A DNA stretch of 37,867 nucleotides from Bacillota bacterium (GTDB lineage Bacteria; Bacillota; UBA4882; UBA10575), in contig DUOH01000061.1 in assembly GCA_012838955.1 (NCBI GenBank), positions 1 through 37,867 of the forward strand, in the 5' to 3' direction. The notes under the pieces were generated by a model. The model saw only the letters and a program-made list of their open reading frames with translations, had not been told where the DNA came from and made no database searches. Of the stretch, positions 8,604 through 15,977 are shown piece after piece (position 1 is the first letter of the stretch; each line of letters begins with the position of its first letter). Made by a program: the position numbers and the translations under genes.

Positions 8604-9305
8604 ATGCGGTTAACTGGACGAAGAAGGCGTCCCGTGCTTTCCATTGCTATAAAAAAACCCTCTGTTAAACTCCTCTGTTTCCTGGCTTTAGTCGCCATCG
8701 GCTTCTACTATGCGGACGTGCGTTTAAGGCCTACCCTCAAAGGCATGGCGGAAGCCAGAGCCAGGGTGGTCGCGACCAACTCGATTAATCGGGCTATTAG
8801 AGAGCAAGTAGTGGCCAATATTCACTATGAGGATTTAATCTTTGTCAAAGTTGATAACCGGGGTCGTGTTGTTTTAATGCAACCCAATACCGGCGAAATC
8901 AACCGGTTAGCCTCGGATGCCACCATCACGGTGCAAGAATTATTGAAACAGATCAGCCGGGAGAAGATTGGTATTCCTTTAGGGCAGCTCTTTGGCGCGC
9001 AACTATTGGCTGGTTTAGGCCCGGATCTTCCCGTCAGGATTGTTCCGGTCGGTACGGTAGAAAGCCGGGTTTTTGATCTGTTTGAAGAGGCTGGAATTAA
9101 CCAGACCAGGCACAAGATCTATCTGGAAGTAAAAACCAAGGTTAGAGTATTAGTTCCTTTGCTTCTATCAAACGTCGAAGTCAAGGTGGAAGTTCCATTA
9201 ACAGAAGCAGTAATCATGGGGGAGGTTCCCCAGGTTTATTTCGGCGGACGCCCCTTGTTTTCCTTGCCGTATTTCAACTCCGGGCAACCAGAGCCAGTGG
9301 AATAG
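8604..9305 (+). CDS. yunB: Sporulation protein YunB
   Basis: A 233-residue protein matching the YunB family, required for normal sporulation in Bacillus and made in the mother cell. There is a basic N-terminus, one membrane helix at about residues 22-38, and then an extracytoplasmic domain containing the recognisable ATNSINRAIREQV, GQLFGAQLLAGLGPDLPVRI and EAGINQTRHKIYLEV segments. AAGGAG at 8593-8598 is five bases before ATG 8604; the frame is open further upstream (TTG 8580, GTG 8598) without a better site. It is transcribed away from the PBP gene and appears monocistronic, with prs facing it. Confidence 0.9.
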   Translation: MRLTGRRRRPVLSIAIKKPSVKLLCFLALVAIGFYYADVRLRPTLKGMAEARARVVATNSINRAIREQVVANIHYEDLIFVKVDNRGRVVLMQPNTGEINRLASDATITVQELLKQISREKIGIPLGQLFGAQLLAGLGPDLPVRIVPVGTVESRVFDLFEEAGINQTRHKIYLEVKTKVRVLVPLLLSNVEVKVEVPLTEAVIMGEVPQVYFGGRPLFSLPYFNSGQPEPVE

Positions 9306-9468
9306 GTTTCTATAAGGCGCTTAGTTCTTGTAAAAAGAAGTCGTGAGACACGGAAGTATTATTCTGCTCTGATAAAAATCAGAAAAACCTGAATTTATTT
9401 TTATATCTGAACCGGCTGGAGAAGATAGTACGTCCCCTGATACTGCAATCCAATCATGAGAAATTTAT

Positions 9469-9516
9469 AAAAAAAGAGTGTCATTAACTGTGAGCAAACA
9501 GTTTTACAACACTCTC
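9469..9516 (-). terminator. Rho-independent terminator of prs
   Basis: AGAGTGT (9475-9481) and ACACTCT (9509-9515) enclose an inner AACTGT/ACAGTT stem. On the minus strand the hairpin is followed by seven T residues, so it ends the prs transcript. The rest of the 270-base gap between yunB and prs is AT-rich and shows no gene; a weak hairpin for yunB may lie near 9370-9405. Confidence 0.8.
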
Positions 9517-9576
9517 TTCCTGATTATTCTAAACTTAATTTTAATTGCTCTTCAGCTGAAAGCCGGAGAGAAAGGC

Positions 9577-10524
9577 TTAGTCAAATAAGACACTGACCGA
9601 GATGTTTTGGTGGATACGTCTGATCGCGTCACCTAATAACGGCGCTACAGAGATGGTTTTAATCTTGGGAATCATCTTTTCTTTAGGAATCGGCAGGGTA
9701 TTGCAGATTACTACTTCTTTAACCGCAGGATGGGACAGTCTTTCTATAGCAGGAGGTGATAATATACCGTGAGTGGTCAGGATCCGGATCTCTTTTTTCG
9801 CGCCCCTTTCGATCAAAGCTTCAATAACCTGCGAGAGGCTTCCAGCTGTGTCCACCATATCATCGATGATAATGGGGGTCATGCCTTCGACATCGCCGAT
9901 GAAAAACGACATCTCCGCCACATTAGGCGCTGGCCGCCGCTTATACATAACACCCAAGGGCATGTGCAGTCGGGCGGCTAGTTTTTCCGCTTTTTTCACA
10001 CTACCGGCGTCCGGAGCGATAATTACTCCGTCATCAATCTTTGAATTTTTTATGTATTGAGCCAACATGGGGAGGGCTGTCATATGATCAACTGGAATAT
10101 TGAAAAAACCTTGAATCGCCGGGGTATGCAGATCCATGGTCACTACCCGGTCGACCCCGGCAGTGCTTAGAATATCAGCCACCATACGGGCGGTAATCGG
10201 TTCACGCGGCGCTGATTTCTTTTCCTGACGGGCATAGGCGTAAAAGGGAATGACCGCAGTAATCCTCCCGGCGGAGGCGCGTTTTAGGGCATCAACCATA
10301 ATCAATAATTCCATTAAGTTCTCATTAACCGGATTGGAAAAGGGTTGTATGACAAAGACATCCACACCTCTGATGCTTTCTTCATAGCGAACATAGATCT
10401 CCCCATTGGCAAAGCGTGATATATGTACACCACCCAAAGATACTCCTAAAAAGTCGGCAATCTCCTGAGCCAATACGGGGTTTGCTGTTCCGGAAAAAAG
10501 CTTCATTTGGCTAAACTGACTCAC
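9577..10524 (-). CDS. prs: Ribose-phosphate pyrophosphokinase (PRPP synthetase)
   Basis: A 315-residue class I PRPP synthetase, which transfers pyrophosphate from ATP to ribose 5-phosphate for nucleotide, histidine and tryptophan synthesis. Family motifs are FANGEIYVRYEESIRG near the N-terminus, a cation and active-site segment VTMDLHTPAIQGFF, the flexible loop VIIAPDAGSVKKAE, and the PRPP-binding loop PIIIDDMVDTAGSL. Length is typical. The GTG start at 10524 is preceded by GGAGG at nine bases; an internal ATG at 10506 would cut into the conserved N-terminus. It is the second gene on this strand after rpmB, but a terminator between them suggests separate transcription. Confidence 0.96.
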   Translation of the reverse strand: MSQFSQMKLFSGTANPVLAQEIADFLGVSLGGVHISRFANGEIYVRYEESIRGVDVFVIQPFSNPVNENLMELLIMVDALKRASAGRITAVIPFYAYARQEKKSAPREPITARMVADILSTAGVDRVVTMDLHTPAIQGFFNIPVDHMTALPMLAQYIKNSKIDDGVIIAPDAGSVKKAEKLAARLHMPLGVMYKRRPAPNVAEMSFFIGDVEGMTPIIIDDMVDTAGSLSQVIEALIERGAKKEIRILTTHGILSPPAIERLSHPAVKEVVICNTLPIPKEKMIPKIKTISVAPLLGDAIRRIHQNISVSVLFD

Positions 10525-10555
10525 CTCAAGACACCTCCAAATTTGATTCAGACAA

Positions 10556-10586
10556 AAACAAAAAAGACCAAGATCGGTCTTTTTTG
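10556..10586 (-). terminator. Terminator of rpmB
   Basis: AAAAAGACC and GGTCTTTTTT form a stem over AAGATC. On the minus strand it lies just after the rpmB stop and ends in a T run. Readthrough into prs remains possible. Confidence 0.8.
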
Positions 10587-10593
10587 GAAGAAA

Positions 10594-10785
10594 TTAGATC
10601 GCACGTTGCACTTTTCCTGACCGCAGGCAACGAGTACAGACCTTTACGGTTTTGGGGGTTCCTTCTATGATTGCATGCACCCGTTTAATATTGGGTTTCC
10701 AAGCCCGATTGGTTTTAATGTTAGAATGACTAACTTGGTGGCCGGTTTGCCGTTCTTTTCCGCAAAACTCGCAACGAAAGGCCAT
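10594..10785 (-). CDS. rpmB: 50S ribosomal protein L28
   Basis: A 63-residue L28 of the zinc-binding (C+) type, with CEFCGK near the N-terminus and CTRCLRSGKV near the end giving two Cys-x2-Cys pairs. The middle segment (VSHSNIKTNRAWKPNIKRV) is characteristic. Three consecutive ATG codons lie after GGAGGTG; the third (10785) gives the usual Met-Ala start and a spacing of nine bases. A longer frame upstream does not resemble L28 and is not translated on current evidence. rpmB next to asp23 and fakA is a standard Bacillota arrangement, although here rpmB is divergent. Confidence 0.96.
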   Translation of the reverse strand: MAFRCEFCGKERQTGHQVSHSNIKTNRAWKPNIKRVHAIIEGTPKTVKVCTRCLRSGKVQRAI

Positions 10786-10825
10786 CATCATCCACCTCCA
10801 CATCGACAATAATTCAGCAAATTCG

Positions 10826-10854
10826 ATTGTATCATATTGCGTAGTTGTCCGCAA
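10826..10854 (-). promoter_or_regulatory. Sigma-A promoter of rpmB
   Basis: On the minus strand TTGCGG (10854-10849), a 17-base spacer and TACAAT (10831-10826) form a good housekeeping promoter, with TGA directly before the -10 as an extended element. It lies about 40 bases before the rpmB start codons. Confidence 0.7.
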
Positions 10855-11275
10855 GAAAAAGAAGAACAATCCAAGACTTTTTACAAGAAATTTGTATAGA
10901 CTTTCTAGTGTGCAGTATATAGCCTTATATATAACCTTGGTCAGGATATACAGAATAGACCTACGAGACTCTTTCCCGCTTTTGCTCCGCGTATACCGCG
11001 TATACACCGCGTATACGTGGATGAGAGGCGAGCGACTGCGACTACTGCGACTGATGCTCAACAACGCCCCCGGTTATCCAGGTTACTTTGGGAGGAAGAA
11101 AAAAATAGAGAAAGGAATTTTCGGGTAAATGACGAAAATATTAAAAGTCGCGTGTGCGAGCGGCTTTGGTTGAATAATATACATAATAAACAGATGAGGT
11201 GAGTCGTCCGGATTGTAGAATTATAGCAGAAAAATTCCTTTTGTCTTGGTTTTTGTGTTTTTTTTCCGAAAAATA
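10855..11275. other. Noncoding stretch between rpmB and asp23
   Basis: About 550 bases separate the two genes. No convincing gene is seen: the short open frames on both strands are Arg- and Tyr-rich and have no ribosome-binding site. It holds a small tandem repeat (10987-11016), a nine-base-pair hairpin around 11132-11156 followed by T-rich sequence on the minus strand, and the left arm of an inverted repeat (11228-11239). Confidence 0.6.
10987..11016. repeat. Three tandem CCGCGTATA units
   Basis: CCGCGTATA occurs three times in a row, the second and third copies followed by CA and CG. Each copy contains the palindromic core GTATAC or its near match. A run of GCGACT-like triplets follows at 11030-11055. 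Slippage or a protein-binding array could explain it. Confidence 0.6.
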
Positions 11276-11321
11276 GCAGGAGTTATTCTTCTAAAGGCGA
11301 ATAGACACTAGGAATTTTTCT
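11228..11321. repeat. 12-bp inverted repeat flanking the asp23 promoter
   Basis: AGAAAAATTCCT (11228-11239) and AGGAATTTTTCT (11310-11321) are exact reverse complements with 70 bases between them. The enclosed sequence carries a T-rich run and the sigma-H-like promoter. The right arm is 24 bases before the asp23 start, so in RNA from a promoter upstream of both arms the pair could bring a long loop together. Confidence 0.6.
11276..11304 (+). promoter_or_regulatory. Sigma-H-like promoter upstream of asp23-fakA
   Basis: GCAGGAGTT (11276-11284), an 11-base spacer and GGCGAATAG (11296-11304) fit the sigma-H pattern RnAGGAwWW-N11/12-RnnGAATww with two mismatches. Transcription would begin near 11311, about 35 bases before the asp23 GTG. 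Sigma-H controls the transition to sporulation in Bacillus and Clostridia. Confidence 0.5.
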
Positions 11322-11345
11322 TGCCGGCAAAGGGGGACTGATTTA

Positions 11346-11723
11346 GTGGAGGGAATACTCTCCGTTAATTCCAAACGGGATTTGGGAAAGATTAACATCG
11401 CTCCGGAAGCCATTGCCATGGTTGCAGGAATTGCGACTCTTCAATGCTTTGGTGTAGTGGGTATGTCATCCCGGAGTCTTCAGGATGGGATTGCTCAACT
11501 TTTACATGGAAAAGAGAATCTGACAAAAGGCATTGAAGTGCGAATTGATGACGATCTTGTTGAAATCGATCTGTATGTGATTGTTGAATACGGAACCAAA
11601 ATCAACGAGGTAGCCCATAATGTGATTGAGAACGTTAAGTATACTGTAGAAGATCAGTTGGGCTTACGTGTACATAAAGTTAATGTGCATGTTTTAGGAG
11701 TACGTACCGGAGATAAAGGATGA
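11346..11723 (+). CDS. Asp23/Gls24 family envelope-stress protein
   Basis: A 125-residue protein of the Asp23 family (YloU in Bacillus). The recognisable parts are GKINIAPEAIAMVAGIAT at the N-terminus, a central variable segment, and the IDLYVIVEYGTKINEVAHNV and QLGLRVHKVNVHVLGV strands and helices. Asp23 relatives are cytoplasmic or membrane-associated; those linked to fakA are of unknown exact role, possibly envelope homeostasis. GTG 11346 follows an AAAGGGGG run. It precedes fakA in nearly all Bacillota, as here, with a 60-base gap containing a hairpin. Confidence 0.92.
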   Translation: MEGILSVNSKRDLGKINIAPEAIAMVAGIATLQCFGVVGMSSRSLQDGIAQLLHGKENLTKGIEVRIDDDLVEIDLYVIVEYGTKINEVAHNVIENVKYTVEDQLGLRVHKVNVHVLGVRTGDKG

Positions 11724-11726
11724 CTT

Positions 11727-11743
11727 GTGCGCATACTGCGCAC
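11727..11743 (+). other. Perfect short hairpin between asp23 and fakA
   Basis: GTGCGCA, loop TAC, TGCGCAC: a seven-base-pair perfect stem with a three-base loop, three bases after the asp23 stop. There is no U tract, so it is more likely an RNA processing or stability element than a terminator. Confidence 0.5.
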
Positions 11744-11783
11744 ATTTGCGTTTGAGTGTATACGGGATAGGGAGGGTCAAGGA

Positions 11784-13412
11784 TTGAGCCTTGATTATAT
11801 TGATGGTCCAAAGTTAAAAAAACTACTTGAAGCAGGCGTGGAAACACTTTTCGAGCATAAGGAAGAAGTAGATGACTTGAATGTATTTCCGGTTCCGGAT
11901 GGAGATACCGGCACCAACATGTATCTTACTTTTCAAGCAGCCTTACGAGAAGCGTTAAAAGCCCAGGATGATGTGGAAAGCATACTGGAAGCAGCGGCTC
12001 AAGGCGCGTTAATGGGCGCCAGAGGAAATTCCGGTGTCATTACCTCACAATTCTTTCGGGGATTCGCCAAGGGGGTAGGGAACACCAAAAAAATGGGGAT
12101 CTCTGAGATCGCCAATGGGATTGCCGGAGCATCCGCCCTTGCTTATCAGGCTGTACGTAAACCGGTGGAAGGAACAATGCTTACCGTCGTCCGTGAGGCA
12201 GGGGAAAAGGCCAAGTCTTTGGTTGGTAAAAAAATCAAGTTGGAAGAGTTTTTACTGACCGTTTTTGAGCATGCCGAAGTAATCCTCGATAAAACTCCGG
12301 AGATGCTGCCTACCCTGAAGCAAGCGGGAGTTGTCGATGCGGGAGGAAAAGGCATCCTCTTTTTCTTTCAGGGCGTAATCGAAGGTTATAAAGGTAAAAC
12401 GTTAAAGAGAAAATTGGCGGAAGAGAAGCCGGTCATCAAATCCGCTTCCAATTATACTGAGGGAGAAGTAAGTCTGGTTGACTTTGCTTTTCAGTATTGT
12501 ACCGAATTCATTCTGCAAGGGAAGAATCTGAATGTTGAAGAGATTAAGAAGGACCTTTCTCCTCATGGCGATTCCATGTTGGTGGTGGGCGACGAGAATA
12601 CAGTGAAGATTCATATTCATACCAACAACCCGGGATTAATCTTGGATTATGCGGTTAGATTGGGAGATATGTCGGAGATTCAGATCAACAACATGGTTGA
12701 GCAAAGCCAACAACGTTTGGAGAAGATCCGTCAGCGTAATGAAGAGGAACTCCCGCAAGAAGTCGGTCTGGTAGCGGTTGTTCCCGGTGAAGGCTTGCAC
12801 AAAATCTATAAGAGTCTGGGTGTGGCAGAGGTTATTGAAGGCGGACAGACCATGAACCCGAGTACCGAGGATTTATATAAGGCGGTGACCAAGGTTCCGG
12901 CCAAACAAGTTATTATCCTGCCTAATAACGGCAATGTGATTATGACCGCTGGGCAGGTCGGAGAATTGACCGAGATTCCGGTAGCGGTGGTTCCTTCCAA
13001 GACAATACCGCAGGGGATCTCCGCCTTGATGGCTTTTAACCCCCATGAAGGCCTACGGGAAAATTTGGAGGCGATGACCAGAGCCATCGGTAACGTGGTT
13101 ACCGGTGAAGTGACCTTCGCCGTACGTAATTCTCAGTATAATGGGTTTGAGATCAACGAAGGCGATATCATGGGATTGAGGGATGGAGATATCGTCTGCG
13201 TAGGTAAAGATTCTTCTCAGGTATTAATCGATTTGCTAAAACAAATAGTGGATAAAGAGGATTCGTTCATCACCATTTATTATGGGCATGATATAAACGA
13301 AAATGAGGCCCAAGCCACACTAGCAAAAGTGCAGGATCTTTTCCCCGAAGCGGATGTAGAACTGTACTATGGTGGACAACCTTTATATTCGTATATACTC
13401 TCTGTTGAATAG
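11784..13412 (+). CDS. fakA: Fatty acid kinase subunit FakA (DAK2/DegV-like, YloV)
   Basis: A 542-residue protein that phosphorylates the acyl group carried by a FakB protein, feeding exogenous fatty acids into phospholipid synthesis. The N-terminal DhaL-like kinase domain holds NVFPVPDGDTGTNM (residues 33-46, metal-binding aspartates) and a nucleotide loop ARGNSGVITSQFFRG. The middle (FAFQYCTEFIL, GDSMLVVGDENTVKIHIHTN) and C-terminal parts resemble the YloV family. GGAGGG at 11771-11776 selects the TTG at 11784, which gives the normal N-terminus; the frame stays open upstream to a GTG within the hairpin. A FakB-type gene follows directly, a partner arrangement. Confidence 0.94.
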   Translation: MSLDYIDGPKLKKLLEAGVETLFEHKEEVDDLNVFPVPDGDTGTNMYLTFQAALREALKAQDDVESILEAAAQGALMGARGNSGVITSQFFRGFAKGVGNTKKMGISEIANGIAGASALAYQAVRKPVEGTMLTVVREAGEKAKSLVGKKIKLEEFLLTVFEHAEVILDKTPEMLPTLKQAGVVDAGGKGILFFFQGVIEGYKGKTLKRKLAEEKPVIKSASNYTEGEVSLVDFAFQYCTEFILQGKNLNVEEIKKDLSPHGDSMLVVGDENTVKIHIHTNNPGLILDYAVRLGDMSEIQINNMVEQSQQRLEKIRQRNEEELPQEVGLVAVVPGEGLHKIYKSLGVAEVIEGGQTMNPSTEDLYKAVTKVPAKQVIILPNNGNVIMTAGQVGELTEIPVAVVPSKTIPQGISALMAFNPHEGLRENLEAMTRAIGNVVTGEVTFAVRNSQYNGFEINEGDIMGLRDGDIVCVGKDSSQVLIDLLKQIVDKEDSFITIYYGHDINENEAQATLAKVQDLFPEADVELYYGGQPLYSYILSVE

Positions 13413-13456
13413 GCCTGGCTCTACTGCTGGCAAAGGAAGTTTATGAGGTGGTTAGT

Positions 13457-14302
13457 ATGGTTCACATCGTAACGGACAGCACCGCCGATCTTCCGAAAAA
13501 GGTGGCGGATGCTTATCATATTTCCGTAATGCCTTTAAACCTTCATTTTGGCGAAGAAATTCTAAAAGACGGTGAGGATATCTGGGCGGAAGAATTTTAT
13601 CATCGCTTATCTTTCGAGGCGACGCTTCCCACAACCTCGCAACCGTCTCCCGGAGAATTCGTGGATTTATATCGCAGGATCGCAAAAAAAGGTGATACAG
13701 TAGTCTCTATTCACCTCTCCGAAAAACTCAGTGGTACCATTAATTCCTCGCGTTTAGCCGGAGAGATGCTGAAAGAGGAAATACAGGTAGTCGCTGTTGA
13801 CAGTTCCTTTGTGACCATGCCTTTAGCCTTGGTGGTTTTGGAAGCTGCCAAAGCCGCCCAAGCAGGTCGGGAGCTTGAGGAGATATTATCCAGGATTGAA
13901 TGGACTCAACGGAATATGGCGTTCTATTTTACAGTCGGTAGTCTTGAACATTTACATAGGACTGGCAGGATTGGCAAAGCTACCACCCTGTTAGGAAACC
14001 TCTTGAGCATCAGGCCGATCCTAAGTATAAAGGATGGTCTGATTGTTCCGGTGGAAAAGTTTAGGGGTAACTCGAACCGTCTTGATCGTAGATTTTTGGA
14101 TTTGATCCGGGCGGATTTGGGGGAGGATCCGGCTGAAGTGTTTATTATTCACGCCAATGCCCCGGATGAAGAAAAACGGTTGGAGGAAACTTGTAGGGAG
14201 CGCATCTCCGGAGTTAAGGTATTCAGCGCGATCGCCGGGCCGATTGTCGGAGTGCATACCGGTCCGGGCGCTTTCGGTCTAGCCGCGCTTCCTACCAGTT
14301 GA
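13457..14302 (+). CDS. fakB: DegV family fatty acid-binding protein (FakB type)
   Basis: A 281-residue DegV-family protein, the fatty acid carrier that presents acyl chains to FakA. N-terminal HIVTDSTADLP, the TTSQPSPGEF loop and the SEKLSGTINSSRLA loop are the fatty-acid-binding signatures. The C-terminal domain includes GRIGKATTLLGNLLSIRPIL and VHTGPGAFGL. GAGGTG at 13445-13450 leads to ATG 13457; a GTG at 13448 in frame overlaps that site. Position immediately after fakA supports a FakA-FakB kinase pair. The specific fatty acid preference cannot be told from sequence. Confidence 0.93.
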   Translation: MVHIVTDSTADLPKKVADAYHISVMPLNLHFGEEILKDGEDIWAEEFYHRLSFEATLPTTSQPSPGEFVDLYRRIAKKGDTVVSIHLSEKLSGTINSSRLAGEMLKEEIQVVAVDSSFVTMPLALVVLEAAKAAQAGRELEEILSRIEWTQRNMAFYFTVGSLEHLHRTGRIGKATTLLGNLLSIRPILSIKDGLIVPVEKFRGNSNRLDRRFLDLIRADLGEDPAEVFIIHANAPDEEKRLEETCRERISGVKVFSAIAGPIVGVHTGPGAFGLAALPTS

Positions 14303-14308
14303 GGAGTA

Positions 14309-14917
14309 ATGAGAGTCATCGCAGGTTTGTATAGAGGATTGCGGCTCATGGGACCGAACCATCAAGGTCTCCGTCCCACCACTGATCTGGTGCGAGAGGC
14401 TTTATTCAATATTTTACAGAACCTTCCTTCCCCCTCTGTGAAAGGAGGAAGAGTACTGGATTTGTTTGCCGGGTCAGGGGCTTTGGGTATAGAAGCCTTA
14501 AGCAGGGGAGCCTATTATGTAACCTTTGTGGAACAGGATCCCAGGAGTTTGCGGCTGCTAAAGCAAAATCTACTGCGTTTACGGGAAGAGCATTTAGCGG
14601 TCAGGGTCATTCCGGGAGATGTTTTTAGAACATTACCCAGGCTCAGTAAGGAAGATGAAAGTTTTGATTTAATCTTAATCGACCCTCCCTACCATGCTAA
14701 TCTTTGGCACCGGGTAGTCAGAGATGTTGATGAACTTCATCTGTTGAAAGCAGAAGGCGTGATCGTTTTAGAGTTGCCAAAGAGATTGGAGTTACCGGCA
14801 AATATTGGGGGATTGACCCGTAAAGATAAGAGAATTTATGGTGAAGTCTCTTTGGAGTTTTGGGGGCATAAAACAAGTGGAGTTGAAAGAGATGATGACT
14901 GCCATCTGTCCGGGTAG
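14309..14917 (+). CDS. rsmD: 16S rRNA (guanine966-N2)-methyltransferase RsmD
   Basis: A 202-residue SAM-dependent methyltransferase acting on assembled 30S subunits. The start [13 protein letters not shown] and [15 protein letters not shown] are typical of RsmD. The SAM-binding motif [18 protein letters not shown] covers residues 51-68 and the catalytic DPPY lies at 125-128. GAGGAG precedes ATG 14309, six bases after fakB stops. In many Bacillota recG sits between the fak genes and rsmD; it is absent here. The gene overlaps coaD by 26 bases, the common rsmD-coaD pairing. Confidence 0.94.
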   Translation: MRVIAGLYRGLRLMGPNHQGLRPTTDLVREALFNILQNLPSPSVKGGRVLDLFAGSGALGIEALSRGAYYVTFVEQDPRSLRLLKQNLLRLREEHLAVRVIPGDVFRTLPRLSKEDESFDLILIDPPYHANLWHRVVRDVDELHLLKAEGVIVLELPKRLELPANIGGLTRKDKRIYGEVSLEFWGHKTSGVERDDDCHLSG

Positions 14918-15389
14918 TTTTGATCCAGTGACCAACGGACATTTGGATATTATTGAAAGAGCAGCTGAGATCTTTGGCCATGTGATTGTGGGAGTTTTGA
15001 AAAATCCTAGTAAAAAGTCGCTTTTTACTGTGGAAGAGCGTTCCGCTCTGCTACAAGCGGCAGTCAGTCATCTACCCAATGTGGAAGTAGACCATTTTCA
15101 GGGGCTCCTGGTGGATTATGCGAAGCGTAAGGGAGCTAGGGTAATCATTAAAGGGCTCCGGGCGATCTCCGACTTTGAATATGAATTTCAAATGGCGTTA
15201 ACTAATAAACGACAGAACCCGGAGATTGAAACGATGTTTATGATGACTAAAAATGAGTATTCTTTCCTGAGCTCTAGTATGGTAAAGGAGTTGGCTTACT
15301 TCGGAGGAGATCTTACCGGTTTGGTTCCGGATCAGGTCATCGCCGCTCTGGATAGAAAAGTCCATACTCGGGGGTTAAGTAATGACTAG
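14892..15389 (+). CDS. coaD: Pantetheine-phosphate adenylyltransferase
   Basis: A 165-residue nucleotidyltransferase catalysing the fourth step of coenzyme A synthesis (4'-phosphopantetheine to dephospho-CoA). The [16 protein letters not shown] start with its T-x-G-H motif, [20 protein letters not shown] in the middle, and [12 protein letters not shown] (the ISSTxVRE-type motif) near the end are complete. Two adjacent ATG codons (14892, 14895) follow GTGGAG; the longer is given. The start lies inside the end of rsmD, so translation is coupled. The end overlaps the next gene by eight bases. Confidence 0.95.
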   Translation: MMTAICPGSFDPVTNGHLDIIERAAEIFGHVIVGVLKNPSKKSLFTVEERSALLQAAVSHLPNVEVDHFQGLLVDYAKRKGARVIIKGLRAISDFEYEFQMALTNKRQNPEIETMFMMTKNEYSFLSSSMVKELAYFGGDLTGLVPDQVIAALDRKVHTRGLSND

Positions 15390-15828
15390 GATACATTTTT
15401 TATTATTATTGGATCGCTTGGAAGAATTGGTTACAAATCGCCCGCGAATTGCCGGGCGGTCTTTGGTAGTAGTGGATGATGTCTTGGAACTACTTGATAA
15501 AATTCGTATGGCCTTGCCCCCGGAAGTAAAAAGAGCTGATGAGATCCTCACCGAACGGGAGGAATTTTTAAAGAATTCCAGAAAAGAAGCTGATCAAATC
15601 ATTAAAGCCGCTCAAGAAGAGGCCAAAAAACTCGTGGCCGAACATGTTATCTTAAAAAAAGCTCAAGATGAGGCCAGAGCAATTAAGAAAGAAGCTGATG
15701 ATTACTGCCAGCAAGTAAAGAAAGAACTTAGTCAATATATACATAGAATCTCCGAACGTTTAGAAGAAAATTTAACTCTCGCGGTGAAGATTATTCAAAG
15801 TATAGACGATGAATTTAAGGAATCATAG
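15382..15828 (+). CDS. Coiled-coil protein downstream of coaD
   Basis: A 148-residue hydrophilic protein with no catalytic motif. The first 50 residues include a possible short structured region ([22 protein letters not shown]). Residues about 55-135 form a long heptad-like helix rich in Lys, Glu and Ala ([20 protein letters not shown]), similar to DivIVA-type or ATP synthase subunit b-like helices. Proteins of this kind are commonly found after coaD in Clostridia and are annotated only as ATPase-like or hypothetical. It overlaps coaD by eight bases, so it is co-translated. A structural or membrane-associated role is possible but not shown. Confidence 0.75.
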   Translation: MTRIHFLLLLDRLEELVTNRPRIAGRSLVVVDDVLELLDKIRMALPPEVKRADEILTEREEFLKNSRKEADQIIKAAQEEAKKLVAEHVILKKAQDEARAIKKEADDYCQQVKKELSQYIHRISERLEENLTLAVKIIQSIDDEFKES

Positions 15829-15829
15829 A

Positions 15830-15844
15830 GTCTGCGCAGCAGAC
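15830..15844 (+). other. Perfect short hairpin after the coiled-coil gene
   Basis: GTCTGC, loop GCA, GCAGAC directly after the stop codon. It has the same design as the hairpin at 11727-11743 (perfect stem, three-base loop, no U tract), placed at the start of an intergenic gap. Confidence 0.45.
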
Positions 15845-15909
15845 GTTAGAGCGCTTTGTGACTATATCCCCATCTGCTTTGGTGAAAGAGGGATTTGGGC
15901 TTAATAGTA

Positions 15910-15937
15910 ATATTTGTATCTATTTTATACATACCTT
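15910..15937 (+). promoter_or_regulatory. Sigma-E-like promoter of the peptidoglycan-binding exoprotein gene
   Basis: ATATTT (15910-15915), a 14-base spacer and CATACCTT (15930-15937) match the mother-cell sigma-E consensus (ATATT / CATACAAT) closely, with one mismatch in the -10. It lies 40 bases before the gene's start. A second CATACA follows at 15946-15951. Confidence 0.45.
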
Positions 15938-15977
15938 GTACATATACATACACGGTAGGCTTAAGGAGTGGAGAAGA

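Noticed and set aside
10786-11064. N-terminal extension of rpmB by about 90 codons
   Set aside because: The extension reads through the rpmB promoter and does not resemble L28; the triple ATG after GGAGGTG is the real start.
10892-11128. 78-codon open frame on the + strand in the rpmB-asp23 gap
   Set aside because: No ribosome-binding site, Tyr/Arg/Leu-skewed composition caused by the local repeat, and overlap with regulatory sequence.
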